A stretch of 40,521 bases of DNA from Candidatus Iainarchaeum andersonii SCGC AAA011-E11 (GCA_000402355.1 AQRS01000035.1:1-40521); one strand, 5' to 3'; positions 16,512-23,771 are shown, numbered from the stretch's first letter. Program-made: numbers and translations. The notes: generated by a model not told the origin, from the sequence alone.

Positions 16512-16519
16512 TTTTTATT
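16512..16519 (+). promoter_or_regulatory. TATA box of the small basic protein gene
   Basis: TTTTTATT is centred about 26 nt before the ATG at 16541. Confidence 0.45.
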
Positions 16520-16540
16520 CCCTGAATCAGAATTACTGTC

Positions 16541-16756
16541 ATGCCATTCAGAAAAAGTCCCGGAGAAATATGGGCCGGAAGAAGAGCTGGAAAAGGGGAA
16601 TTTTCTGTCCGCGCCAAGGGGGAACGCAGATTCGGCCCAAAATATAGCCGCGATTTCAGAACAGGAAAAATAAAAACCACGAGGCGTGACGAAACCAAAA
16701 AACTCCACCACCCGGACAATAGGGGAGAGGAAGCCGACAAAGGTTCATACTTGTAG
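16541..16756 (+). CDS. Small basic protein, function unknown
   Basis: A 71-residue, Arg/Lys/Gly-rich, apparently disordered protein beginning MPFRKSPGEIWAGRRAGKG. It has no cysteines or hydrophobic core, so nucleic-acid binding is one guess. It is supported as a gene mainly by the leaderless promoter geometry and by filling the whole gap between its neighbours. I do not recognise a family. It converges on the ogt-type gene with an 8-nt gap. Confidence 0.5.
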   Translation: MPFRKSPGEIWAGRRAGKGEFSVRAKGERRFGPKYSRDFRTGKIKTTRRDETKKLHHPDNRGEEADKGSYL

Positions 16757-16764
16757 TATTTTTA

Positions 16765-17070
16765 TCAAGCAAAATTTTTGAAAACCTTTTTTTCAAAATC
16801 AATTATTTTTCCGCGCTTCACTTCAACCCCTTCAATTTTCAGCAGCGCGATTTTTTTCTTTACTCCATGGGAGTAACCACCTATTTTTCCGGAGCTCGAA
16901 ACAACGCGATGGCACGGAACCCTTGGAGAGTGGGGGTTTTTGTTGCACGCGTTCCCCACCTCTCGCGAGGCATTGCGGCTTCCAACTGCTTTCGCCAGTT
17001 CCTTGTAAGTAGTCACTTTGCCCTTTGGAATCCTTTTAAGCGCTTTCCAAACCTTTTCGTCAAAACCCAT
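16765..17070 (-). CDS. ogt: Methylated-DNA--protein-cysteine methyltransferase (short Ogt/MGMT type)
   Basis: A 101-residue protein comprising only the DNA-binding/active-site domain of the O6-alkylguanine alkyltransferase family. The nucleophile is C53 in VPCHRVV, so it is a true alkyl acceptor candidate and not an alkyltransferase-like protein with a replaced cysteine. The SREVGNACNKNP stretch supplies the arginine finger and Asn hinge, and GGYSHG follows. Such proteins remove alkyl groups from guanine in DNA by a suicide reaction. The usual N-terminal domain is absent. It is divergent from ridA across 49 nt and appears to share its promoter box. Confidence 0.9.
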   Translation of the reverse strand: MGFDEKVWKALKRIPKGKVTTYKELAKAVGSRNASREVGNACNKNPHSPRVPCHRVVSSSGKIGGYSHGVKKKIALLKIEGVEVKRGKIIDFEKKVFKNFA

Positions 17071-17090
17071 TTTCCTTCACCGCGCTCGTA

Positions 17091-17097
17091 TTTTAAA
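17091..17097. promoter_or_regulatory. Shared TATA box of divergent ogt and ridA
   Basis: TTTTAAA lies midway. The centre of TTTAAA (17094.5) is about 25 nt from the ogt ATG at 17070 and about 25 nt from the ridA ATG at 17120, as in the ribL/tyrS pair. Confidence 0.6.
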
Positions 17098-17119
17098 CAC
17101 TTTCAACAACAAGAAATTC

Positions 17120-17512
17120 ATGGCCAGAAAGGCTTTAAAGAAAACGCCTGTTTCAGAGGCCCCCAAGGCAATAGGCCCGTACTCGCAGTGGGTTCAAGCA
17201 AACGGCTTTGTTTTTGTTTCAGGGCAAATAGCAATAGACCCGAAAATCGGTTTGCTGGTTGACGGTTCAGTTGCAAGGCAAACAAAGCAGGTTTTCGAGA
17301 ACATGAAAGCAATCCTTGCGGAATCGAGGCTTTCACTCCGCGATGTTGTAAAGGTCGAGGTTTTCCTCAAGGACATGAATGATTTTTCCGCAATGAACGA
17401 GGTTTATGCCTCCTACTTCATGGGTAAAAATTTACCTGCGCGCCAAACAATTCAGGCCGCGGCGCTGCCTAAAAACGCCTTGGTTGAAATTTCCTGCATC
17501 GCGGCGAAATAA
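17120..17512 (+). CDS. ridA: RidA family enamine/imine deaminase
   Basis: A 130-residue protein of the YjgF/YER057c/UK114 family. It hydrolyses reactive enamine/imine intermediates, such as 2-aminoacrylate, released by PLP enzymes. Family signatures are PKAIGPYSQWV, FVFVSGQI and PARQTIQAAALPKNALVEI; the Arg in PARQ corresponds to the catalytic arginine. The ATG at 17120 is chosen by the promoter box about 25 nt upstream, although the frame is open further upstream within the divergent gene. The window holds several PLP enzymes (TrpB, ThrC, an aminotransferase) whose by-products it could clear. Confidence 0.93.
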   Translation: MARKALKKTPVSEAPKAIGPYSQWVQANGFVFVSGQIAIDPKIGLLVDGSVARQTKQVFENMKAILAESRLSLRDVVKVEVFLKDMNDFSAMNEVYASYFMGKNLPARQTIQAAALPKNALVEISCIAAK

Positions 17513-17547
17513 AGAAATAATTTTGGCTGCTTTATACAATCAGATGA

Positions 17548-17555
17548 TTTTTTTT
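17548..17555 (+). terminator. Poly-T terminator after ridA
   Basis: A T8 run lies 36 nt after the ridA stop codon, in the gap to the convergent membrane-protein gene. Confidence 0.45.
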
Positions 17556-17569
17556 GATTCAGCGAAAAT

Positions 17570-18502
17570 TTATTTTGTGGAAGTCCGTGTTTTCGCGGAG
17601 CCCTTTTCCTTGAGGAGCTGCACATAAATGTTCGCGCCAAGCAGCGCCGAAATAGCTCCCATGATTGCCGTGAGGGCGCCGTCAATGAGCAATGAAATAC
17701 CAATGTCAATTACAGGCGGAGCCGATACGAGCCCAAGTGCAGCGCTTATAATTATTCTTGGAATCAGGAGAATAATGCCTGCAATAATTATTCCGATGGC
17801 CAATACAACGACTGCAATCAAAATGTTCAAGGCGTTTCCCTCTGAAAGGCTCCAGCCTTCATCCGCGGAAGCCGCAATGCCCTGGTCCTTGTGCAGGAAA
17901 ATCATGTATGAAGGGTAAAGCCTGAGCACATTATACCAGATTATGAAAACATAAATCAGTGAAGCAATGGCCGCCAAAACAATCACTAACGCCCCTATAA
18001 TCGGAGCCATTAATGCTGCCACGACCCCTGCAATCCATAAAGCAACTAATCCAACAAATATCAGCCTGAATTTGTCATGCTTCCAGGAAGTAAAAGTAAG
18101 AATTGAAAGCCAGAAAGACAGAACAAAATACTTCAGCACTTTCACCAAGCCGAGCTTTGCGGTTTTGAGGCCAGAGATTTCAAGACCCCTCAGCATCATG
18201 AGCATTGAAACGTAACCCATCACGAGCGAAAAAACAATCATTATCGGAATCATCACAATTAAAAGCAGCACGACAAACTGCATGAATCCCGCGAAAAACA
18301 ATTCAGTATCCGTGGTGCCAGAAGGGTTTGTGAACATTTGGTAAAGTGCAGGGTTGCTTTGCCCTATGAGAAACATCGCGCCGAAAAGTGCGCCCATCAT
18401 GGCCAAATAAAGCGCGAAATAAACCATAGTATACTTGAGGAACTTTCCATCCTGATACCAAGGGCTTAGTGAATCCGAAACCGCCTTTAATGCGTCAACC
18501 AT
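17570..18502 (-). CDS. Multi-spanning membrane protein of unknown function
   Basis: A 310-residue protein with a short N-terminal amphipathic stretch (MVDALKAVSDSLSPWYQDGK) followed by about seven or eight hydrophobic helices in three blocks, separated by loops at roughly residues 75-85, 125-140 and 205-225. It is rich in Ile, Leu and Ala, and no catalytic residues stand out. It resembles archaeal multi-helix membrane proteins such as the DUF4013 group, but I cannot assign it. The ATG at 18502 is chosen because GTTAAATAC (18523-18531) lies about 25 nt upstream; the frame is open for 20 more codons. It is divergent from leuC. Confidence 0.7.
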   Translation of the reverse strand: MVDALKAVSDSLSPWYQDGKFLKYTMVYFALYLAMMGALFGAMFLIGQSNPALYQMFTNPSGTTDTELFFAGFMQFVVLLLIVMIPIMIVFSLVMGYVSMLMMLRGLEISGLKTAKLGLVKVLKYFVLSFWLSILTFTSWKHDKFRLIFVGLVALWIAGVVAALMAPIIGALVIVLAAIASLIYVFIIWYNVLRLYPSYMIFLHKDQGIAASADEGWSLSEGNALNILIAVVVLAIGIIIAGIILLIPRIIISAALGLVSAPPVIDIGISLLIDGALTAIMGAISALLGANIYVQLLKEKGSAKTRTSTK

Positions 18503-18522
18503 GAAAATATCAACGAAAACCG

Positions 18523-18531
18523 CGTATTTAA
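18523..18531 (-). promoter_or_regulatory. TATA box of the minus-strand membrane protein gene
   Basis: It reads GTTAAATAC on the minus strand, about 25 nt before the ATG at 18502. Confidence 0.55.
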
Positions 18532-18565
18532 CCCTTTCTTTTGCTTTGCTCCGGCCAAACACACG

Positions 18566-18574
18566 CTTTTAAAA
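18566..18574 (+). promoter_or_regulatory. TATA box of leuC
   Basis: CTTTTAAAA is centred about 38 nt before the leuC ATG at 18608. It is separate from the divergent gene's box. Confidence 0.45.
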
Positions 18575-18607
18575 TTTTGCACAACTGAATATTTTCAGCG
18601 ACTTTTT

Positions 18608-20011
18608 ATGCCGGAAAACCTCTTCAACAAAGTTTGGCAATTGCACGAAGTGCAGAAGCTCCCTTCCGGAGAATCGCAGTTATTCATAGGCCTGCATTTG
18701 ATACACGAGGTCACTTCTCCACAGGCCTTCCAGATGCTCCGCGAACAAAACCTCAAAGTGGCTTTTCCCGAACGCACAATCGCAACGGTCGACCACATTG
18801 TTCCGACTGCTTCACAAAAAAGGCCTTACTCAGATTCAATGGCCGAAGCAATGATGGGCGAAATAGAAAAAAACGCGAAACAATTCGGCGTAAGGTTTTA
18901 CGGAGTTGATTCAGGAAAGCAGGGCATAGTGCACGTGATAGGCCCCGAGCTCGGGCTTACACAGCCAGGAATGACAATTGCCTGCGGCGACTCGCATACA
19001 AGTACGCACGGCGCTTTCGGCGCAATAGCATTTGGCATAGGAACCACGCAGGTCAGGGATGTTCTCGCGAGCCAATGCATCTCTCTTGCAAAACCCAAAG
19101 TCAGGAAAATAGGTGTTTCAGGAAAGCCGGGCAAAGGCGTTTACTCGAAAGACGTGATACTCAAAATAATCCAGCAGCTCGGAGTCAAAGGCGGAATAGG
19201 CTACTCTTATGAGTATGCCGGCGAAACATTTGAGAACATGAGCATGGAAGAAAGGATGAGCGTCTGCAACATGAGCATCGAAGGCGGCGCACGCGCCGGA
19301 TACGTGAATCCGGACAAAACAACCTTTGATTATATCCGCGGAAGGGAATTCGCTCCAAAAGGAGATGCATTCGACAGGGCTGTTGAATGGTGGAAGCAAA
19401 TAGCCTCCGACAAGAATGCAAAGTATGATGATGTTTTCAAATTAAATGTTTCAAAGCTCGAGCCAATGGTTACATGGGGAATAAATCCAGGCCAGGCTCT
19501 CGGGGTAACGGAAAACATTCCGATGCTCAGTGAAGTTCCAGAAAACGAAAGGCAATCCGCGCAGGAAGCCCTCGGCCACATGGGCTTTGAGCAAGGTGCG
19601 CCGATTGAAGGCACAAAAATTGATGTCGCTTTCATAGGTTCCTGTACAAACTCGAGGATTTCTGATTTAAGGGAAGCAGCAAAAGTTGCCGAAGGCCGGA
19701 AAGTGAATGCCAACGTGAAAGCGCTTGTTGTTCCGGGTTCGCAGCAGGTAAAGGTTCAGGCGGAGAAAGAAGGCCTCGACAAAATATTTTCCAAAGCGGG
19801 CTTCGAGTGGAGGCACGCGGGCTGCTCCATGTGCCTCGCAATGAACCCGGATAAGCTTCAGGGAAGGGAAATTTCCGCTTCATCCTCGAACAGGAATTTC
19901 ATTGGAAGGCAAGGGTCTTCCACAGGAAGGACGCTTTTAATGAGCCCCGCAATGGTTGCCGCCGCAGCCATTAATGGAAAGGTTGTTGACGTGCGCGAGG
20001 TGCTGCAATGA
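18608..20011 (+). CDS. leuC: 3-isopropylmalate dehydratase, large subunit (bacterial type)
   Basis: An aconitase-superfamily Fe-S subunit that, with LeuD, isomerises 2- to 3-isopropylmalate in leucine synthesis. At 467 residues it matches the bacterial LeuC length, not the shorter archaeal homoaconitase/LeuC form. [4Fe-4S] ligands are seen as one Cys in FIGSCTNSR and two in HAGCSMCLAMN. Substrate/cluster motifs include VDHIVPT, CGDSHTSTHGAFGA and SSSNRNFIGRQG. The protein ends VVDVREVLQ. The stop codon overlaps an ATG (ATGA), the original style of junction with leuD, but a 140-bp insert now separates the two genes. Confidence 0.95.
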   Translation: MPENLFNKVWQLHEVQKLPSGESQLFIGLHLIHEVTSPQAFQMLREQNLKVAFPERTIATVDHIVPTASQKRPYSDSMAEAMMGEIEKNAKQFGVRFYGVDSGKQGIVHVIGPELGLTQPGMTIACGDSHTSTHGAFGAIAFGIGTTQVRDVLASQCISLAKPKVRKIGVSGKPGKGVYSKDVILKIIQQLGVKGGIGYSYEYAGETFENMSMEERMSVCNMSIEGGARAGYVNPDKTTFDYIRGREFAPKGDAFDRAVEWWKQIASDKNAKYDDVFKLNVSKLEPMVTWGINPGQALGVTENIPMLSEVPENERQSAQEALGHMGFEQGAPIEGTKIDVAFIGSCTNSRISDLREAAKVAEGRKVNANVKALVVPGSQQVKVQAEKEGLDKIFSKAGFEWRHAGCSMCLAMNPDKLQGREISASSSNRNFIGRQGSSTGRTLLMSPAMVAAAAINGKVVDVREVLQ

Positions 20012-20151
20012 TTACAGCAAAAGCGAGCGTAGCGAGCCAAAGCTATGCGACCTTGTGCCCATTGGCACGAGGCCTCGTACCCCACGGGTACAAGGAGCAT
20101 AGGTTGTCGTACCCAACAGCCGAAACTGTTGTGCGCGAGGTTTTACAATGA
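20008..20151 (+). repeat. Structured insert at the leuC/leuD junction with flanking duplication
   Basis: The last 21 nt of leuC (19991-20011, GTGCGCGAGGT...CAATGA) recur at 20131-20151 with 18 of 21 bases identical, exactly 140 nt away. All three differences are synonymous (both encode VREVLQ-stop). Between them, CTATGC (20043-20048) pairs with GCATAG (20097-20102) and encloses two hairpins: CCTTGTGCC/GGCACGAGG (20051-20072) and CCTCGTACCC/GGGTACAAGG (20073-20095). This makes a three-way junction. A further hairpin is CAACAG/CTGTTG (20114-20131). The insert is open in one frame: ATG 20008 overlaps the leuC stop, and its TGA (20149-20151) overlaps the leuD ATG, giving a 47-codon product. Related to 1898-2016. 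Confidence 0.75.
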
Positions 20152-20753
20152 CAATAATAAATCAAGTTGCCGGCAAGGGATTGCCCCTGCGAGGAAACGA
20201 CATTGACACTGACAGGATAATTCCCGCGCGCTACCTGAAAACAATCACCTTCGAAGGCGTCGGAAAATACGCTTTCTACGATGAGCGCTTCGATGCTTCA
20301 GGAAAATCGAAAAAGCACGCTTTCAATGACGCGAAATACAAGGGTGCATCAATCCTGATAGTGAACAAGAATTTCGGCTGCGGTTCTTCAAGGGAACATG
20401 CGCCGCAGGCGCTGATGAAGTTCGGCATAAAAGCCATTGTAGGCGAAAGCTTTGCGGAAATATTTGCGGGCAACTGCCAGTTGCTCGGAATACCAACAGT
20501 AACCGCGAGCGTGGAGGATGTGAAACTCCTGCAGGGCTTTATCGAGAATGAGGATTCCAATGAAATCCTCAACCTGAATCTCGAACAAAAAATTCTTTCC
20601 TTTAACGATTCTTCTATTCCAATAGACATTTCTGAAGGAAAAAGAAAAACGCTCGTGAGCGGAACATGGAATACCCTCGGAATGCTTGTAGAGGCGCTGC
20701 CGAAAACGAGGGAGAAAGCCGGAAAGATACCTTATATTAGCGGATTCAAATAA
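20148..20753 (+). CDS. leuD: 3-isopropylmalate dehydratase, small subunit (bacterial type)
   Basis: The swivelling-domain partner of LeuC. It is 201 residues long, as in bacteria, versus about 165 in the archaeal form. Signatures are RGNDIDTDRIIPARYLK near the N-terminus and FGCGSSREHAPQAL, which contributes substrate-binding residues. The C-terminal TLVSGTWNTLGMLVEA is typical of bacterial LeuD. The ATG at 20148 overlaps the TGA of the short frame in the insert, with GAGGT 7 nt upstream as ribosome-binding site. leuB is not in the window. The gene converges on an orphan gene with an 8-nt gap. Confidence 0.95.
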   Translation: MTIINQVAGKGLPLRGNDIDTDRIIPARYLKTITFEGVGKYAFYDERFDASGKSKKHAFNDAKYKGASILIVNKNFGCGSSREHAPQALMKFGIKAIVGESFAEIFAGNCQLLGIPTVTASVEDVKLLQGFIENEDSNEILNLNLEQKILSFNDSSIPIDISEGKRKTLVSGTWNTLGMLVEALPKTREKAGKIPYISGFK

Positions 20754-20761
20754 GAAAATAT

Positions 20762-21418
20762 TTATTTCTTGTAAAAAAATACGTGGCTATGGGCAAACTT
20801 ATATTTCCACCCTAATTCTTCTGCAATATCTAAGAATGACTTCTTTTCGTATTTTGTGGCCATTTTTTTATCCAGCCATGGGTCCCGCATAAAACAAACA
20901 CCTCTTTTGTCCCTTTCGGCCATTTTAAAAATTTCAGTTAGAACACTAAAATGCCAATTATAGTAACCAGAAAGAATTTTTTCACCAAGTTCTTTTGGAT
21001 AGCCTTTTCTGAAATGAGATTGTATTTGAGGTATGTCAAAAAAATCTTTAATGCCAATTTCAGGGTCTTCCAGCCAATCAAAATGGTCCTTATGAACTTC
21101 GATTGAACCAACAGCGCCAGGAAATTCTGCCCCTGGGCCATTCATTCGCAACGAACTCACAGAGCGGGCAAAAAGGTCATAATGCTTCCTTAAAGGGTAA
21201 AACAAGAAGGTCATTACATTGTATCCTAATCCTTCAACAGCAACAATCCCTTTGGCTTGGCCCAATCTGTTATTTACCACCCTTACTCGATTCAATTTGA
21301 AGGCGGGCCAATGCGCAACCGTATTTGGGAGTTCTATTGTCCTGGTTTTGCTATGCCACAAGTCCATTGCTTTTTTATGTGGCCAGAAATCCATTGGTTT
21401 GGCATGAGTGGATGCCAT
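20762..21418 (-). CDS. Orphan protein sharing an N-terminal motif with the protein at 14876
   Basis: A 218-residue, apparently soluble protein that I do not recognise. It starts MASTHAKPMDFWPHKKAMDL. Residues about 10-45 align without gaps to the start of the kinase-like orphan at 14876-15610, sharing F, W, P, K, H-S, T, T-V, A, K and R positions (about 12 identities in 35). The C-terminal part (LGWKYKFAHSHVFFYKK) is aromatic and basic. The minus-strand TATA box GTTAAATA (21440-21447) is about 25 nt upstream, so expression should be leaderless. Like the other orphan it lies convergent to a biosynthetic operon with almost no gap and is AT-richer, which suggests late insertion. Confidence 0.65.
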   Translation of the reverse strand: MASTHAKPMDFWPHKKAMDLWHSKTRTIELPNTVAHWPAFKLNRVRVVNNRLGQAKGIVAVEGLGYNVMTFLFYPLRKHYDLFARSVSSLRMNGPGAEFPGAVGSIEVHKDHFDWLEDPEIGIKDFFDIPQIQSHFRKGYPKELGEKILSGYYNWHFSVLTEIFKMAERDKRGVCFMRDPWLDKKMATKYEKKSFLDIAEELGWKYKFAHSHVFFYKK

Positions 21419-21439
21419 GAAAAACTATGGCTAAATTAC

Positions 21440-21447
21440 TATTTAAC
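21440..21447 (-). promoter_or_regulatory. TATA box of the orphan at 20762-21418
   Basis: It reads GTTAAATA on the minus strand, centred about 25 nt before the ATG at 21418. Confidence 0.5.
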
Positions 21448-21485
21448 TCTTAGCAATCAGTTATTTCAAATGATGCCAAGTTTTT

Positions 21486-21551
21486 TCACTCGTACCTCAG
21501 CGCCTCGACAGGCTTGAGCTTTGATGCCGAGCGCGCGGGAAGCCAGTGCAT
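21486..21551 (-). pseudogene. Remnant of an FtsX/MacB-type ABC permease C-terminus
   Basis: A 21-residue frame ending in TGA reads HWLPARSASKLKPVEALRYE. This matches the highly conserved C-terminal tail of FtsX/MacB-family permeases (PARRAAKLDPVEALRYE pattern). Upstream on the same strand the similarity stops within a few residues and no membrane helices follow, so only the tail remains. It is best read as debris of a deleted or recombined transporter gene. Confidence 0.65.
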
Positions 21552-21800
21552 GGACTGTTCTAATAACTCATAGTTCAAAAGTTCGAACTGATGGGACTTA
21601 ACTTCTTCTTTATCAGCTCGAAGAGCTCTTTGGCGATGTTTTTGATTTTTTCGGGGTTTAAAACAAGGTCGGCATACAGCTTATATACAATAAAAAGAAT
21701 TAACTGTAAAACTTGGCAAACTACTTAAAAATTAAATAAAATCCAAAAAAATCGTTCATTCGACAATTAAATTAATCCTACGTCCCCCGGAGGAATTGTA
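21552..21800. other. Gene-poor, AT-rich stretch with a short decayed frame
   Basis: No intact gene is seen. On the minus strand a frame ending at 21575 reads ADLVLNPEKIKNIAKELFEL and then a Lys/Ser tail. It looks protein-like (amphipathic helix), but has no start codon after the TATATAAG box at 21679-21686. It is probably a gene remnant. Near the right end, TTAAATTAA (about 21765-21773) and GGAGGAAT precede the small gene at 21801. Confidence 0.4.
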
Positions 21801-21899
21801 ATGGAAACAGAAAAACACAAAACACTCGCAGAAGAAATAGCTGAAAATCAAAAAAAATACGCCGAAATAAGAAAATTTAATGAACATGCTGCAAAATAA
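21801..21899 (+). CDS. Very small charged protein (32 residues)
   Basis: A short frame beginning METEKHKTLAEEIAENQKKY and ending EHAAK. It is rich in Glu and Lys and likely a single charged helix. It is supported by a strong Shine-Dalgarno site (GGAGG at 21789-21793, 7 nt before the ATG) and an upstream TATA-like box. An inverted repeat that could stop transcription lies 10-40 nt after the stop codon. No family is recognised. It could also be the surviving start of a longer decayed gene, given the remnants just upstream. Confidence 0.5.
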   Translation: METEKHKTLAEEIAENQKKYAEIRKFNEHAAK

Positions 21900-21908
21900 T
21901 GTTTGGGT

Positions 21909-21940
21909 AATGGGATTGAAAAACAGGCTTCACTCCCATT
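21909..21940. repeat. 7-bp inverted repeat after the small gene
   Basis: AATGGGA (21909-21915) and TCCCATT (21934-21940) form a perfect inverted repeat with an 18-nt loop, followed by TT and a C-run. It is a possible weak terminator between convergent genes. Confidence 0.35.
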
Positions 21941-21976
21941 TTCCCCCCAAAGCGCTGGAATTTGATTGCGTTAAGT

Positions 21977-23737
21977 CTACTTTTTCTTTATCGACTCAAA
22001 CAATTCCTTCGCCGCTTCCTGCGGGCCATCGATTTCCTTGCCCTTTACTCCGAGTTGCGTGTTAATCTGCCCAACCTTTACTCCGCTCTTGAACATCGCC
22101 TCGAACATCGCCTTTGCAATGGGCTCATGCAATTCTCGCAGCTGCGAAGGCCCGAAAATGTTCGCATAATAAGCCCCGACAATTCCTGTTTCATTGGTTG
22201 TACCCTTAGCCATTCTTTTTCCCTCGCCAAAAACCTTCATTGCTTCTTCAGGGCTCCTGAAAAACTTGATGTGCTTCTGCCCCGCCTCAACCTGCTCATA
22301 ATTGTTCGCGTAAAGGAAAAAATCAATGGGCCAGCCGTGCAAAATCTCCTGCAAAGTGGTAATGGGCAAAACAGCGCGGGCATTGACCTTCTGCGGGCTC
22401 ATAATTATTGAGCGGTCAATCTGCCCAAGCGCGTAACCGGCCTGCAAATCATCCAAGCGGACAAACGCGCCCGTCTCGGTGCCATAAGCGAGGATTTTCC
22501 CGTTCTTCAATTCAAGGGAACCCATGTCATCAAACACAATCTTCATGTCCTTCAAATTGCCCTCGCTCAGAATCCTGAATGCTTCGAGCGATTCCGATTT
22601 TCCGGTTCCGGTGTCCCCGAAAATAATTACGTTCGCGGAAGAACCATTTTTGAGAGTAATGCGTGTCATTGCGCCGTGCACGGGCATGCGCCCCCGCATA
22701 ATCATTATTGAATTGTAAAGCGTGAGCATCATTTTCTTCACATACCCAAAGTAACCGAATTCCTCCCCCAAAGGAATCGCGCCGACCATCAGATTGTTTT
22801 TCTTGTCGAGCCAGTAAACTGTTTTCTCAGGCGCAAACTTATCAATCTGCTTATTTGGAACGCCGTAAACATAAATCCCGTCAGGCCGCTTCTTCAATTC
22901 CTCGTCAGAGCACAATTCAAACAAATTCGAGGTAGCAATCCCAAGGCCGAAATAAAAATCGTGAAAATAAAGGTAAATCACCAATTCCCCAACCTTTGCG
23001 GGAAAGCAGAGCCATTCAGAATCATCAAGCTTCAATCCTTCAAGAGGGTTTGAGGAAACGAACGCAAACTCCCCTTTGCGCGTGTTGTTCGGCGGGTCGA
23101 TTATCAAGGGAGGCTGAATAAGGACCTGCCTAATCAAATTGATTTTCTGCAGTTCGGAGTATTGCAAAGGCAAAGCGGTTTGCTTCGAAGCAGCAATTAC
23201 CCCGACCTGACAGCCAGCGGGAACCTGCCTGTAAATAATCGGGTGTTCGCCTGTGATGTGTTCGCGGATGTCGCGGTAAACTTTTCTAACCGTGTGGTTC
23301 AGGTTCTCTATTGTGTCATTGAAAACCCTGTAAGGGCGCCTGTCGAGGTCTTCGCCGTTAGTGTCCTTCTGCTCCGAATAACACACAATGAAGCGCTCGA
23401 AGCTGCGCCAGTAATTGTAGAATTCCTCGACAAACTGGTCGAGCATGAAAAGGTCCCTGAAAAATTCCCTGAATTCGGGGTTTGATTTCATTACTTCCGG
23501 GCTGGGCTTTTTGGCGAGCGCCTTCAGAAGCGCGAGTGAAAGCTGCTCCTGTTCCTTTTCGCTTTTTTTCGGCAGAACCTTGAGCAAATCCGAATCGTGG
23601 CCGCGCAAATGCACAATGTAATTATGTAGCATAGTGCTGAATAGTTCGCTTTCAATGATTTTGTCCACGGAGCTCCAGTCAAAACTGCTCGTGCTTATGA
23701 TGACCTGCTTCCCATGAAAAGCGACTTTCGTAGCCAT
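21977..23737 (-). CDS. PEP carboxykinase / HPr-kinase-like P-loop protein
   Basis: A 586-residue protein. The N-terminal ~350 residues have no motif I can name. The C-terminal region contains a P-loop FGDTGTGKSES at residues 373-383, preceded by VHGAMTRITLKNG, and a second acidic strand IVFDDMGSLEL (D403, D404). The segments ETGAFVRLDDLQAGYALGQI and QKVNARAVLPITT follow. This arrangement fits the PEPCK/HPr-kinase superfamily. Proteins of this type are often annotated as PEP carboxykinase, but the P-loop differs from the classical ATP-PEPCK one, so kinase activity on another substrate is possible. A leaderless start at ATG 23737 has a TATA-like box at about 23762-23772. It is divergent from the PurD-like gene. 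Confidence 0.7.
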   Translation of the reverse strand: MATKVAFHGKQVIISTSSFDWSSVDKIIESELFSTMLHNYIVHLRGHDSDLLKVLPKKSEKEQEQLSLALLKALAKKPSPEVMKSNPEFREFFRDLFMLDQFVEEFYNYWRSFERFIVCYSEQKDTNGEDLDRRPYRVFNDTIENLNHTVRKVYRDIREHITGEHPIIYRQVPAGCQVGVIAASKQTALPLQYSELQKINLIRQVLIQPPLIIDPPNNTRKGEFAFVSSNPLEGLKLDDSEWLCFPAKVGELVIYLYFHDFYFGLGIATSNLFELCSDEELKKRPDGIYVYGVPNKQIDKFAPEKTVYWLDKKNNLMVGAIPLGEEFGYFGYVKKMMLTLYNSIMIMRGRMPVHGAMTRITLKNGSSANVIIFGDTGTGKSESLEAFRILSEGNLKDMKIVFDDMGSLELKNGKILAYGTETGAFVRLDDLQAGYALGQIDRSIIMSPQKVNARAVLPITTLQEILHGWPIDFFLYANNYEQVEAGQKHIKFFRSPEEAMKVFGEGKRMAKGTTNETGIVGAYYANIFGPSQLRELHEPIAKAMFEAMFKSGVKVGQINTQLGVKGKEIDGPQEAAKELFESIKKK

Positions 23738-23771
23738 TTTTTGCCCAAAACATGAATGTTCAGTATACTTT

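Noticed and set aside
16483..16740. Minus-strand frames opposite the small basic protein gene
   Set aside because: No promoter or ribosome-binding site; the plus-strand frame has a correctly placed TATA box.
20043..20102. Degenerate tRNA gene at the three-way junction
   Set aside because: Cloverleaf-like pairing exists, but there are only two inner arms, no T-loop GTTC box, no anticodon loop of seven and no acceptor stem of seven.
21486..21551. Independent 21-residue peptide gene
   Set aside because: The sequence matches a conserved permease C-terminus, so a remnant explains it better than a new gene.
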